A stretch of 38,417 nt of DNA from Dietzia natronolimnaea (GCF_002289575.1 NZ_NTGA01000033.1:1-38417), one strand, 5' to 3'; positions 24,261-31,585 are shown, counted from the first letter of the stretch. Notes: generated from the sequence alone by a model not told the origin. Numbers and translations are program-made.

Positions 24261-24710
24261 ATGGGAAGGGCCTCAGCCCATGCCTTCTCCCCCGAGGTTC
24301 TTGTCGATTTGCGTCGCAGTGCGGGTCTTTCGCAGGCTGCGCTGGGTGATGCACTGGGGGTGAGTTCGGGCTCAGTCCGTGCTTGGGAGCGGGGTCGGAA
24401 GATCCCTCAGGCGGATATGTTGGGCCGGTTGGCAGAACTGTTGAGTGCGGCGCTCTCGAGCACCGTTACCGTTGCCGACCTGGTCGACATTCCCGATACC
24501 GGCAGAACTCTCGCTGACTGGCGTGTGCTCCGAGCCTTGACCCAAGGTGAAGCCGCGCGACGCGCTGGCCTCTCCACCTCGCATTATGGGGCGATTGAGC
24601 GTGGAGACAGCCCCTTGGCGGCGCATAGTGTTCCCCATCTCGCTGATGCTCTGAGAATCACCCCGGACGAGGTCATCGCTGCCGCAGGTGAGGGCGGGCA
24701 GGGCGGTTAA
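24261..24710 (+). CDS. Tandem double XRE-family HTH regulator
   Basis: A 149-residue regulator from ATG 24261 with GGAGGAG five to seven bases upstream; a GTG start at 24225 would add 12 residues. It holds two complete XRE helix-turn-helix domains: residues about 11-62 (LRRSAGLSQAALGDALGVSSGSVRAWERGRKIPQ) and about 83-137 (LRALTQGEAARRAGLSTSHYGAIERGDSPL). A two-HTH chain can read both halves of an inverted site as a monomer. It is divergent from the transfer operon and lies beside the TATAGTGAC inverted repeat, so it is probably the repressor controlling conjugation. This pairing is inference. Confidence 0.88.
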   Translation: MGRASAHAFSPEVLVDLRRSAGLSQAALGDALGVSSGSVRAWERGRKIPQADMLGRLAELLSAALSSTVTVADLVDIPDTGRTLADWRVLRALTQGEAARRAGLSTSHYGAIERGDSPLAAHSVPHLADALRITPDEVIAAAGEGGQGG

Positions 24711-24723
24711 CTGCTTTTGGGCC

Positions 24724-24768
24724 TGTCCACAACGAACTTGACAGGTGTCCGGCCTAGGCTTGTGGACA
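24724..24768. promoter_or_regulatory. Inverted repeat TGTCCACAA / TTGTGGACA and promoter of the XRE gene 24768
   Basis: Perfect 9-bp arms at 24724-24732 and 24760-24768. The right arm touches the ATG at 24768. TAGGCT (24755-24760) is seven bases before the ATG and could be the -10 of a leaderless transcript. It is a likely autoregulatory operator of the HTH protein encoded downstream. Confidence 0.45.
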
Positions 24769-25346
24769 TGACAGCTCGACTTGCCGACGCGGTACGGAAG
24801 AGGCGCGCCGAGCTCTCGCTCAACCTGATTCAAGTCCGGGACCGGGGCGGCCCGCGGGCGCCCATCATGGTGAGAATCGAACGCGGAGACACCGAGGTGA
24901 TAACCCCCGAGATCCTCGACGCTCTTGACCGGTCGCTGGAGTGGACGATCGGTAGCGCTGCGAGCACTCTTGGAGGAGGCACTCCCACTCCCCGAGAGAC
25001 GGCGGAAGTGCAGTTTGCACCGTCGGGGGTCACGATCTCCCACGGCGAGGTCGCTGCTCTCACCGCCGCCACATTCCGGTTACAGCAGCTTTCCAGTGAC
25101 CGCGCCCAGGATTCCGACCTGGTCGAGGCTATCGAGGACCTCGCCCAGGCTGTGGCCCCGCTATATGGTCAGTTCATCACGGAGTTACTGGCCGCGAATA
25201 CCCACGGACTTGGTAGCGATATTGTCGTTGACGCAGTAGCTCCGCTGCTGGCCGAGCGTGCGGACTCCGAACTCGACGAAGGCGCTGCGCTGCGTAGATG
25301 GCTGGCGATGCCGGACGCCAAACGTGATCGCGGGGAGGACGCATGA
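24768..25346 (+). CDS. XRE-like HTH regulator
   Basis: A 192-residue cytoplasmic protein from ATG 24768 (MTARLADAVRKRR). Residues about 5-55 form an HTH of the form RRAELSLNLIQVRDRGGPRAPIMVRIERGDTEVITPEILDALDRSLEW, an XRE variant seen in actinobacterial phage and plasmid regulators. Residues 70-180 are predicted mostly helical and resemble no family I can name. The stop overlaps the start of the EspR-like gene by four bases, so the two regulators are co-translated. Together they face the nucleoside hydrolase / ImmA-IrrE / membrane operon. Confidence 0.8.
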   Translation: MTARLADAVRKRRAELSLNLIQVRDRGGPRAPIMVRIERGDTEVITPEILDALDRSLEWTIGSAASTLGGGTPTPRETAEVQFAPSGVTISHGEVAALTAATFRLQQLSSDRAQDSDLVEAIEDLAQAVAPLYGQFITELLAANTHGLGSDIVVDAVAPLLAERADSELDEGAALRRWLAMPDAKRDRGEDA

Positions 25347-25702
25347 CGCAAGCGGACCGACTTCAGCAACTCATATGTGTATGGCGTGACCCCTCTGGCG
25401 GGATCCGCACCGTCGAGGAAATTGCTGCGCACACGCCACCGACGGTTGGCGTTACTCCCGAGCTGTTGGGAGACGTTCTCGCGGGGAAGACAGTGCTCAC
25501 CGAAGCCCAATGCGAGGCTGTCGCTGCGTTCTTCAAGGTCCCCGGTCGCTACCTCAGCGATGGGGACGAGAATATTCATGAGCAGCTGGAGCTGCTCAGG
25601 CACCTGGTGAATGCAGGTGCAAGGTCAGTCCGACTGCGGGGCAAACCGGTCGACACCACGCGAAAAGCCCTTCTCGCTGCCGTGTCCCGCCGTGTGTCGT
25701 AG
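25343..25702 (+). CDS. EspR-like HTH regulator
   Basis: A 119-residue protein from ATG 25343. The order DRLQQLICVW, then EEIAAHTPPTVGVTPELLGDVLAGKTVLTEAQCEAVAAFFKVPGRYLSDGDE and a helical tail LELLRHLVNAGARSVRLRG follows that of the mycobacterial nucleoid-associated regulator EspR (HTH, then AxFF-x2-xxYxxDxE, then a dimerising helix pair). Proteins of this type are often encoded beside ImmA/IrrE peptidases and MAB_1171c-type membrane proteins in actinobacteria, and are possible substrates of the peptidase. The last 78 bases overlap, on the opposite strand, the 3' end of the membrane protein gene. Confidence 0.78.
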   Translation: MTQADRLQQLICVWRDPSGGIRTVEEIAAHTPPTVGVTPELLGDVLAGKTVLTEAQCEAVAAFFKVPGRYLSDGDENIHEQLELLRHLVNAGARSVRLRGKPVDTTRKALLAAVSRRVS

Positions 25703-26758
25703 TTGCTTGGCTCGCTGCCACTGCACCGACAGCTCCCCCGCCTGGCCGACGGCGTCGACGGCAAGCAGACCCTCGTCACCGAGATGGTCTGTTCGCCTGT
25801 CGCGCTGCATCGCCGCGTCCTGAATTGCGAGTGCGAGGACCAGTGCCAGAGGTTCGGCGCTTACTTTGCGAGCTGCGCGCATATGACGGTCGTTCACCAG
25901 GGGCGCCAGATGAGCAAGAGCGTCGACGCTCTCCACGATGGCTCGGAGGCGCTGCTCCTTGCCGCGCAGACTCCACGGATCACTGAGAGCCACCTCAGGG
26001 CACGCCGTTCTCAGGTCCAGCCACATAGCCGTCATCGGATCGACCCAGCTATCTTCCGCTCCACGGTTGGCCACCAGTGCCGAAATGACGGCACCAATTG
26101 TCAGAAGAACTGCGAAGACGACCCCATTTGGTACACCGCGGCCGTCTAGGAGACTGTGATCATCTCGAAGAGCGCTGAACCCCACGGCCACAAACACGGT
26201 GAAGTTGTCGATGACCAGGAAGGCGTAGACCAGCGTCACCACCGCGCCGACTAGCCGCGACCGGCTTAGTCCCCAGGAGCCGATGAGCTGTTTGACCAGC
26301 AGAAACAATCCGACCAACGTGGGAAGACAGAAGATGGCGAAGTACCACAACGCCCAGCCGCTTGGAGCAGACTCCATTTGGTCACCGGCGCGTGGGGCTA
26401 CAGCGGCAGTGATGACCAGTAGCACCGTCAGCCCGCCGCTAATGGCGTAGAGGACAGGCACCAGCCGTGGGTGTTTGACGTCGCCCTGCGTGGCAAACCA
26501 GAGCAAGATCACGCCAGCCACCGCCACGAGGCACGCTCCATGAATTAGTGCGCGCAGGATCGCTGCCCCAAGGAGCGGTTCAACGACGTCGTAGATCGGG
26601 CCCACCTTCAATGTCAGGGCCACAGCCCCCGCGGCCAGTGATTCGGTTAGTCGCCGGGGTGCTCCACCGCTGCGTGCCGTGTACACCCGCCACAAGATCG
26701 CCGCCCAGGTGATCGCAAGTAGCGTGAAATCGAGCCAGGCTGGCAGCAGATTACGCAT
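25625..26758 (-). CDS. Polytopic membrane protein of the MAB_1171c / DUF6545 type
   Basis: A 377-residue protein from ATG 26758, overlapping the peptidase stop by eight bases (ATGCGTAA). Seven hydrophobic helices fill residues 1-240 (WLDFTLLAITWAAILWRVY, LGAAILRALIHGACLVAVAGVILLW, LVPVLYAISGGLTVLLVITAAV, WYFAIFCLPTLVGLFLLVKQ, LVGAVVTLVYAFLVIDNFTVFVAVG, VVFAVLLTIGAVISALVA). The cytoplasmic C-terminal domain (about 245-377) has WLDLRTACPEVAL and LRAIVESVDALAHLAPLV, the segments by which DUF6545 proteins are known. The last residues are encoded antisense to the EspR-like gene. The function of the family is not established; a transporter or membrane effector are both possible. An open frame starting at 26797 is rejected in favour of the internal ATG. 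Confidence 0.82.
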   Translation of the reverse strand: MRNLLPAWLDFTLLAITWAAILWRVYTARSGGAPRRLTESLAAGAVALTLKVGPIYDVVEPLLGAAILRALIHGACLVAVAGVILLWFATQGDVKHPRLVPVLYAISGGLTVLLVITAAVAPRAGDQMESAPSGWALWYFAIFCLPTLVGLFLLVKQLIGSWGLSRSRLVGAVVTLVYAFLVIDNFTVFVAVGFSALRDDHSLLDGRGVPNGVVFAVLLTIGAVISALVANRGAEDSWVDPMTAMWLDLRTACPEVALSDPWSLRGKEQRLRAIVESVDALAHLAPLVNDRHMRAARKVSAEPLALVLALAIQDAAMQRDRRTDHLGDEGLLAVDAVGQAGELSVQWQRAKQLRHTAGHGSEKGFSRGVDRFAPQSD

Positions 26759-27293
26759 GGTTATCCACCCCAAAGGCGCGCCATAGCTCCCGCCCACCAG
26801 ACGTTTCCTGGGCTTGGCGCAACTGCCTCTCGACCTCGATCCCGGTGGTCATACGCGCAAGGATGAGTGTTCCGAGGAACTCCGCTTCGTACTCCTCTAG
26901 CGAAGAGTGGTTCTCGCGTTTAAGCAGGCGGTGAACCTCGCTCAAGTCCAGATCCGGAAAGTACGCGTCCATTCCGTGGGCCGCGTCCGGCGTGGCGAGG
27001 TCTCCCCGATGTCCCAGGAGCAGGTGGGCGATCTCGTGGGCCGTCACGGCGTCTTGGTGCCACTGCGGTGTGCCGGCACCAAGAATGATGTGGTCCGCAG
27101 AATCGAACTGGACCAGCAGGCCGCACGCCTCCGTACTCAGCGCTCCCTCCATCTGCTCGACTGTCACGGGTCTCCCCCGCTGTCGAGAGATCTCCCCCAG
27201 CAAGGACTCTCGAGTCCACGGCCGCGCGCAGCGAATGCCGCGTAGTGCCCGCCGCGCTCGACGACGAGCCATGAACAGCTCGCGTCTGTTCAT
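26751..27293 (-). CDS. ImmA/IrrE-family zinc metallopeptidase
   Basis: A 180-residue protease from ATG 27293, overlapping the nucleoside hydrolase stop by four bases. The zinc motif HEIAHLLLGH is at residues 86-95 (H86, H90, catalytic E87). The third ligand is probably a glutamate in SLEEYEAEFLGTLIL (131-145). This is the core of the family that cleaves XRE repressors (ImmA on ICEBs1, IrrE on DdrO). N-terminal basic residues may contact a partner. There is no transmembrane segment. The gene sits between a nucleoside hydrolase and a multi-pass membrane protein, opposite two XRE-type regulators that are candidate substrates. Confidence 0.9.
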   Translation of the reverse strand: MNRRELFMARRRARRALRGIRCARPWTRESLLGEISRQRGRPVTVEQMEGALSTEACGLLVQFDSADHIILGAGTPQWHQDAVTAHEIAHLLLGHRGDLATPDAAHGMDAYFPDLDLSEVHRLLKRENHSSLEEYEAEFLGTLILARMTTGIEVERQLRQAQETSGGRELWRAFGVDNHA

Positions 27294-28141
27294 GCCAGCG
27301 CTTTCGATACGGCGGACCGAACGACCCCAGCACAGGACTCATCGGCTGGAACCGTCAGCATCCGGTGATCGCCCCCTGGCGTTCCCCACATTGAGGAGCC
27401 GACGAAGGTGGGGGTCACCCACTCCCATTTCCCCAACTCAGATCCGACCGCAGCAAGAGCGGCAATCGTGTCGTAAGCCGACGGAGACCACACCTGCCGC
27501 CCTGCCCGCTGCGCACAATGCCACCCGTAGGCCTCGTGAATCGACCGCTGAAAGCGCCCGCTGGCCGTGGTCGAACCGAACTCCGACTCTCTGAGCCATA
27601 TGTGCTCCCCAGCGTTGATCGTCACCCAATCCACGCCGAGATTCTCGACGACCCATGTACTCGCGGCAATGTCTACCTCCGAGTTGGGATCTCGTCCCGG
27701 GTCCGACTCTCCGACGATGCCGGCGCCACCGACAGCAAAAATGCGCGGGCTCGATTGCGGCTTTGCCGCAGCTAGATTGGTCATCGGACCTAGACAGAGC
27801 AGGACATCCTCCGACCCCGCCGATTCGCAGAACTCGAGGATCGCCTTGGGCGCGGCGTGCGGATCGCCTGGTCGATCCGGCCTTGAACCGTGGCCGCCCA
27901 GCCCATCAGGGCCGTGGACCAGGCGGGGCGTGAAGGTGGGACCCGGCACAGGACCGGCAATCACCGGTATATGGTGTCGCATCACCGCGAGCACGTCGGC
28001 AACATTCTTCGCCGCTTGCACGGCTGAGGTGTTCCCCGAAGTCGTGGTCACGCCGATGATCTCGACCTCGGGACGGCTCACCAGCACGGCCAGGGCCAGG
28101 GCGTCGTCAACGCCGCAGTCAGTGTCAATGAAGATTCGCAC
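27290..28141 (-). CDS. Nucleoside hydrolase (IUNH family), altered active site
   Basis: A 283-residue enzyme from GTG 28141; a leaderless promoter (TACCCT, complement of 28148-28153) places the start point on this codon. The calcium-binding start IDTDCGVDDALAL has D6, D8, D12 and D13, and GVTTTSGNTS and LGPMTNLAAA keep the usual N and T. Two usual residues seem changed: the catalytic His-Asp pair near the C-terminus reads SAYDTIAALAAV (Tyr for His), and the asparagine of EFN reads EVD. Length is a little under the usual 310. The protein should bind a ribose but may prefer a different nucleoside, or a nucleotide such as NAD; this is inference. First gene of a three-gene coupled operon. Confidence 0.88.
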   Translation of the reverse strand: MRIFIDTDCGVDDALALAVLVSRPEVEIIGVTTTSGNTSAVQAAKNVADVLAVMRHHIPVIAGPVPGPTFTPRLVHGPDGLGGHGSRPDRPGDPHAAPKAILEFCESAGSEDVLLCLGPMTNLAAAKPQSSPRIFAVGGAGIVGESDPGRDPNSEVDIAASTWVVENLGVDWVTINAGEHIWLRESEFGSTTASGRFQRSIHEAYGWHCAQRAGRQVWSPSAYDTIAALAAVGSELGKWEWVTPTFVGSSMWGTPGGDHRMLTVPADESCAGVVRSAVSKALA

Positions 28142-28147
28142 CCAAGC

Positions 28148-28188
28148 AGGGTATGCGAGAAACGCCGACACCGGTTTATAGTGTCGCC
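28148..28188. promoter_or_regulatory. Divergent leaderless promoters with GACAC / GTGTC repeat
   Basis: Leftward -10 TACCCT (complement of 28148-28153) is seven bases from GTG 28141. Rightward -10 TATAGT (28177-28182) is seven bases from ATG 28189. CGACAC (28166-28171) and GTGTCG (28181-28186) form an inverted repeat over the rightward -10. No Shine-Dalgarno sequences are seen for either gene. Confidence 0.5.
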
Positions 28189-28479
28189 ATGGCCATCAGC
28201 GGCGTGTCGTCCGCCATAACAGTTACAGATACCGGTAGGAATGCGGTCATGGCACAGCCACACAAGGGTGATCGACGACTCGTCGGTACGCGTCTCGCGC
28301 GCGACGTCCACGATGAGGTTCAGCGTCGGGCTGCCGACGCTGGCACATCGGTATCCCAGTACGTCGCAGATGTCCTGGCCGCGCACGTCGGCCGGACTGA
28401 CGAGATCCGAGAGACCCCCGCTGATGCCCTGTTCCCACGCCACCAATTAGAGGAGCCGCCGCTCGCAGACATCGCTTAG
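28189..28479 (+). CDS. Ribbon-helix-helix DNA-binding protein
   Basis: A 96-residue protein from ATG 28189, supported by a leaderless promoter; ATG 28249 would remove the first 20 residues. The segment RRLVGTRLARDVHDEVQRRAADAGTSVSQYVADVLAAHVG (about 29-68) has the beta-alpha-alpha pattern of Arc/CopG repressors: a short strand with basic residues, then two helices split by TSVSQY. The tail is acidic/Pro-rich. Proteins of this form act as plasmid copy-number regulators, antitoxins or partition adaptors; no toxin gene follows. It is divergent from the nucleoside hydrolase operon and upstream of the replication gene, so it may regulate either. Confidence 0.75.
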   Translation: MAISGVSSAITVTDTGRNAVMAQPHKGDRRLVGTRLARDVHDEVQRRAADAGTSVSQYVADVLAAHVGRTDEIRETPADALFPRHQLEEPPLADIA

Positions 28480-28530
28480 CGCATAGAACACGCGCACACG
28501 ATCAACTGCATAGCGCACCCACACAAAAGC

Positions 28531-28562
28531 GATCGCCCCCCGGAGGCAACCGAAGGGCGATC
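28531..28562. terminator. Hairpin downstream of the RHH gene
   Basis: GATCGCCC and GGGCGATC arms are separated by 16 bases. It lies about 50 bases after the RHH stop and about 100 before the replication gene. It could be a weak terminator or part of an origin. No clear iterons were found in 28480-28665. Confidence 0.4.
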
Positions 28563-28665
28563 TTGAGAGTGTGACCGGAAAGAGTTACCAGCTCGAACCG
28601 GTTTTTGGTGCCCAACTGAAAGGCAGAACTGCTTGCGAAGCTGTTCTGAGGGTAGCTCACACCCT

Positions 28666-30609
28666 GTGGACGTGTCCAGCACCGCCGCGCCGGAACTCGT
28701 CTCGACTGAGCCAGACCCTCCAACCACCATTACCGTCGTCGATACTGCGGCCCTCGCGGAGCTCGCGGCTCTCCTGGCGGACTCAACCGTCCGCGCCTGG
28801 GCCCTCGCTCCGACCCAGGGCGACAACCAAGCGATCCAGGTCGGTAGCGGCAACGCCGACCAGCTCGTGCGCCGCGCTCGCCTCGGCACTGAAGCCGCAA
28901 CATGGGCCATCGTCGCCCAGCCACGTCCAGAGCTGGTCGCCCTCGACATCGACGAGTGCGCCGAACTGGTAGTCCCCGAGATTCGTCAGGCGGCTGCGGA
29001 TACTGCGACCGTGGTCGTCGCCGCGGTCGCCTCCGGGCGCGACGACTGTCTTCACCTCTGGTGTATTCCGGCGACCAGGCACGGCCGCGACGAGCTCCTG
29101 CGACGTGTCGCTCTCATCCGTGAGCACCATCGGCTGCCGGCCGCGGCGATCGACCACCGTGAGGGCAAGGCCATTCGACTGCCGGGCAGCGTAAGCCTCA
29201 AACCCGAGGGGCGTCCCGCGCAGCTCGTCGACCTCGAGACCGGGAGAGCGACTGACGTTCGCACGGTAATCCGAGCTGTCCAGGCCTCGCTTCCTCGCGA
29301 CGCGCGGGGATCCGCGCCACAGCGGCTGCGTCGTCGACAGCCGGCTCCCTCAGCCATTCCCCTGCCCTTGCCGGTTGACGACGGCACGCGCCTGGTGACC
29401 GAAGCGCCTCGAGCGTGGCGCCGGCGCGCACAGTTCACGCCCGAGGACTGGGCGATCCTCAACGACGACACCCGCCGCGACCGGTCCGCGGCCGCCACGG
29501 ACGCCGCGTGGGTTCTTTGGCGTCACGGCATCCGCTCGGCGACCGCCGCGCTGTGGTGGTACCAGCGCACTGCTGCTTTCGGGAAGTTTCGTCAACGTGA
29601 CGAGGTGTCCCGCCGGGACGGCCGGACTTCTGACTGGTCCGCCTGCCGGCAGCACTGGGCTTCGATCGCCCAGCGTGCGCGAGCATTCCGCCCAGAGATC
29701 CCCGAGTCAGACCGCCGCACCCTCGACGCAGCACGCGAGGAGATCCGCTGGTGGGGTGATGCCGACCTCCAGGCAGCTGCCGCCGTGGTCATCGACCGGT
29801 TCAGCGACGGGTACGGACTGGCGAGCCGGCCGATCGCTCGCCGAGATCTGCAGCTCGCACTCCACCTGTCCGACGGCGCAGCGTCCGACAGGCTCGCGGC
29901 CCTGGTTAAGCGAGGGCTGCTTGTCGTGAGCCACCCGTGGAGCTCCACCACCCCGCGGGAAGCCACCCGGTATGACCTCGCGGTCCCCGCGACCACTTAC
30001 CGGGGGGAAACCGACCATGACGTCACAAGCCCTGCGGTGCCCCTGCAGCACCCCCTCTGGGGACTCCTCCGCCACACCAGCCGGCGAACCCTCCTCACCC
30101 TGCTACGCCACCCCGCCTCCCCCACCCGCCAACTCGCTGCTCTCCTGGGCCTCCCTCCCGGGGACGCCACCCACGGGGTCCTCCACCTCCTCCGGCAGCT
30201 CGAGGACGCCGGGCTCGCTACCCGGGCGGGCAGCGGTCGCGGAACGCTCTGGTCCGCCGCCTCCACTCTGGACCTGGACGCCGCGTCCCGTCGTACAGGT
30301 GCGCTGACGAGGGCCCAGGAGCTGGCCGCCCGCATCTGCGGTGAGCGCGCCTGCTGGCACGCCGAGAGTCACGCAGAGACCGCGCGGACTCTCCGCGGGC
30401 TCCACGTTCTTCGCGCACGTCTCACTCACGCTGAGGCTCGCGGGCAGAGCCCTCGCCCACACCCTGCTCCGCGGCGCCGCACCCATCCTCGCCCTCCCCG
30501 TCGAGCAGCCCCCCGCGGTCGCCACTCCCCTCCGGTGGGCCCGACCGCCGCGACGCCAGCGCGAGAGCGCCGGCCTAGCCACGCCCCTCGATCTGCTCCC
30601 CCGCCGTGA
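28666..30609 (+). CDS. Primase-polymerase-like plasmid replication protein
   Basis: A 647-residue protein; GTG 28666 is the likeliest start (GTG 28672 and TTG 28633 are alternatives). The N-terminal 200 residues show archaeo-eukaryotic primase features: VALDIDE (D94, D96), then AVASGRDDCLHLW (about 121-133), then HREGKAIRLPGSVSLKPEG (about 165-183). Residues about 250-330 and 355-560 are helical with Arg/Trp-rich segments that look like winged-helix modules (RRDLQLALHLSDGAASDRLAAL; TRQLAALLGLPPGDATHGVL). The last 50 residues are Pro/Arg/His-rich. Prim-Pol plus winged helix is a known build of plasmid Rep proteins. It lies in the middle of the plasmid backbone genes. No other replication gene is visible, so this is the best Rep candidate. 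Confidence 0.68.
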   Translation: MDVSSTAAPELVSTEPDPPTTITVVDTAALAELAALLADSTVRAWALAPTQGDNQAIQVGSGNADQLVRRARLGTEAATWAIVAQPRPELVALDIDECAELVVPEIRQAAADTATVVVAAVASGRDDCLHLWCIPATRHGRDELLRRVALIREHHRLPAAAIDHREGKAIRLPGSVSLKPEGRPAQLVDLETGRATDVRTVIRAVQASLPRDARGSAPQRLRRRQPAPSAIPLPLPVDDGTRLVTEAPRAWRRRAQFTPEDWAILNDDTRRDRSAAATDAAWVLWRHGIRSATAALWWYQRTAAFGKFRQRDEVSRRDGRTSDWSACRQHWASIAQRARAFRPEIPESDRRTLDAAREEIRWWGDADLQAAAAVVIDRFSDGYGLASRPIARRDLQLALHLSDGAASDRLAALVKRGLLVVSHPWSSTTPREATRYDLAVPATTYRGETDHDVTSPAVPLQHPLWGLLRHTSRRTLLTLLRHPASPTRQLAALLGLPPGDATHGVLHLLRQLEDAGLATRAGSGRGTLWSAASTLDLDAASRRTGALTRAQELAARICGERACWHAESHAETARTLRGLHVLRARLTHAEARGQSPRPHPAPRRRTHPRPPRRAAPRGRHSPPVGPTAATPARERRPSHAPRSAPPP

Positions 30610-30721
30610 TGTCACCAGCGTCCACTGCCTCCGAGCGGTCGTACTCTTGCCCCATGCACACGGGCTCTCCTGAACTGTCCGAGTGCCGCACTACGACTAC
30701 GCTGGGGGTGCCGTCCCAGCC

Positions 30722-30973
30722 ATGACCGGCTTGCTCGTCACGCTCTACGGACGCGAGTCCTGTCCGCCGTGCATGAGGACCAAGAAACTCCTGGATCAAG
30801 CTGGTGTTGCGTTCTTGTACGTGGACGTCGACGAAGACCCGGACGCACTCGAGGGACTCACCGAGCAGGACTGGGTGACCGCCCTGCCAGTCGTCATCAC
30901 CCCAGAACTCCAGTGGTGCGGCTACCGGCCTGAACACATCAGGACAATCACCACCAGGTACGGGCCCAGCTAA
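30722..30973 (+). CDS. NrdH-like glutaredoxin family redoxin
   Basis: An 83-residue thioredoxin-fold protein from ATG 30722. The redox motif CPPC is at residues 14-17, after the strand LLVTLYGRES. The middle has LYVDVDEDP and a cis-proline motif TALPVVITPE, and the end LQWCGYRPEHIRTI matches the WSGFRPD-I signature of NrdH redoxins, which reduce class I ribonucleotide reductase. NrdH normally has CxxC with varied inner residues, so CPPC is acceptable. Located on a plasmid between the replication protein and SSB, it may serve deoxynucleotide supply during establishment, by inference. Confidence 0.85.
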   Translation: MTGLLVTLYGRESCPPCMRTKKLLDQAGVAFLYVDVDEDPDALEGLTEQDWVTALPVVITPELQWCGYRPEHIRTITTRYGPS

Positions 30974-31019
30974 GCTGAGTCGCAGACGAACAGTCACCCC
31001 ACACTCGAAAGGACCAGCC

Positions 31020-31361
31020 ATGGTCATCGACGGCAACGTCATCGAAATCGGCACCCTTAACCAGCTCAAATCCGGCAGCAGCGTGCTTACCATCAAAGTG
31101 CGACACCGCGCCTACAACCCCACCGCCCGCACCTTCACCGGCGAGGTCGTCTACGACGTCGAGCTGCGCAAGCAACTCGCCGAGAACGCCCACACCAGCC
31201 TCACCATCGGCGACGACGTCATCATCGACGCCGACGAACACGACCTGGCCGCCACCATCTACACCGACAGCCACGGCCAGAACCACCCTCAGCTCAGCGG
31301 CGCCAAAGCCCGCAACATCGGCATCAGCATCCGATCCGAAGCGCTGCCCGTCGCCAACTAA
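31020..31361 (+). CDS. ssb: Plasmid single-stranded DNA-binding protein (SSB-like)
   Basis: A 113-residue OB-fold protein from ATG 31020 with GAAAGGA upstream. The pattern follows SSB: GNVIEIGTLNQLKSGSSVLTIKVRHRAYN, YDVELRKQLAENAHTSLTIGDDVIIDADEHDLAATIYTDSHGQ, then LSGAKARNIGISI. It is shorter than chromosomal SSB (about 165) and lacks the acidic C-terminal tip (ends ALPVAN), which in other SSBs recruits partner proteins. The 5' leader (TCACCCCACACTCGAAAGGACC) is like that of the repeated cassette genes downstream, but the palindrome is absent. SSB genes are characteristic of plasmid leading regions. Confidence 0.83.
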   Translation: MVIDGNVIEIGTLNQLKSGSSVLTIKVRHRAYNPTARTFTGEVVYDVELRKQLAENAHTSLTIGDDVIIDADEHDLAATIYTDSHGQNHPQLSGAKARNIGISIRSEALPVAN

Positions 31362-31585
31362 GAGCACTATCTGCCCGGCCGCCGCGGGTCGACTGGGGCC
31401 AGCTCCCGCGTGCAACACCGCCCGCAGACTCTCGAGGCGTAGATCCCTGGCCGTGGACGCCGGCACTGCCAGGCTGTAGGGCGAACCGGTGGGCGGCCCT
31501 CTTTCCCTGCCACCGCGATTCTTCGTGCTCCACTGCCGGCGTCAAGGTCGGCGCCGGCTTCGCCGTCGCCCGGACGGCCACGACC

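Noticed and set aside
30575-31096. 173-codon minus-strand frame over the redoxin gene
   Set aside because: It is antisense to a redoxin with a clear CPPC motif and to the SSB start; no domain is recognised.
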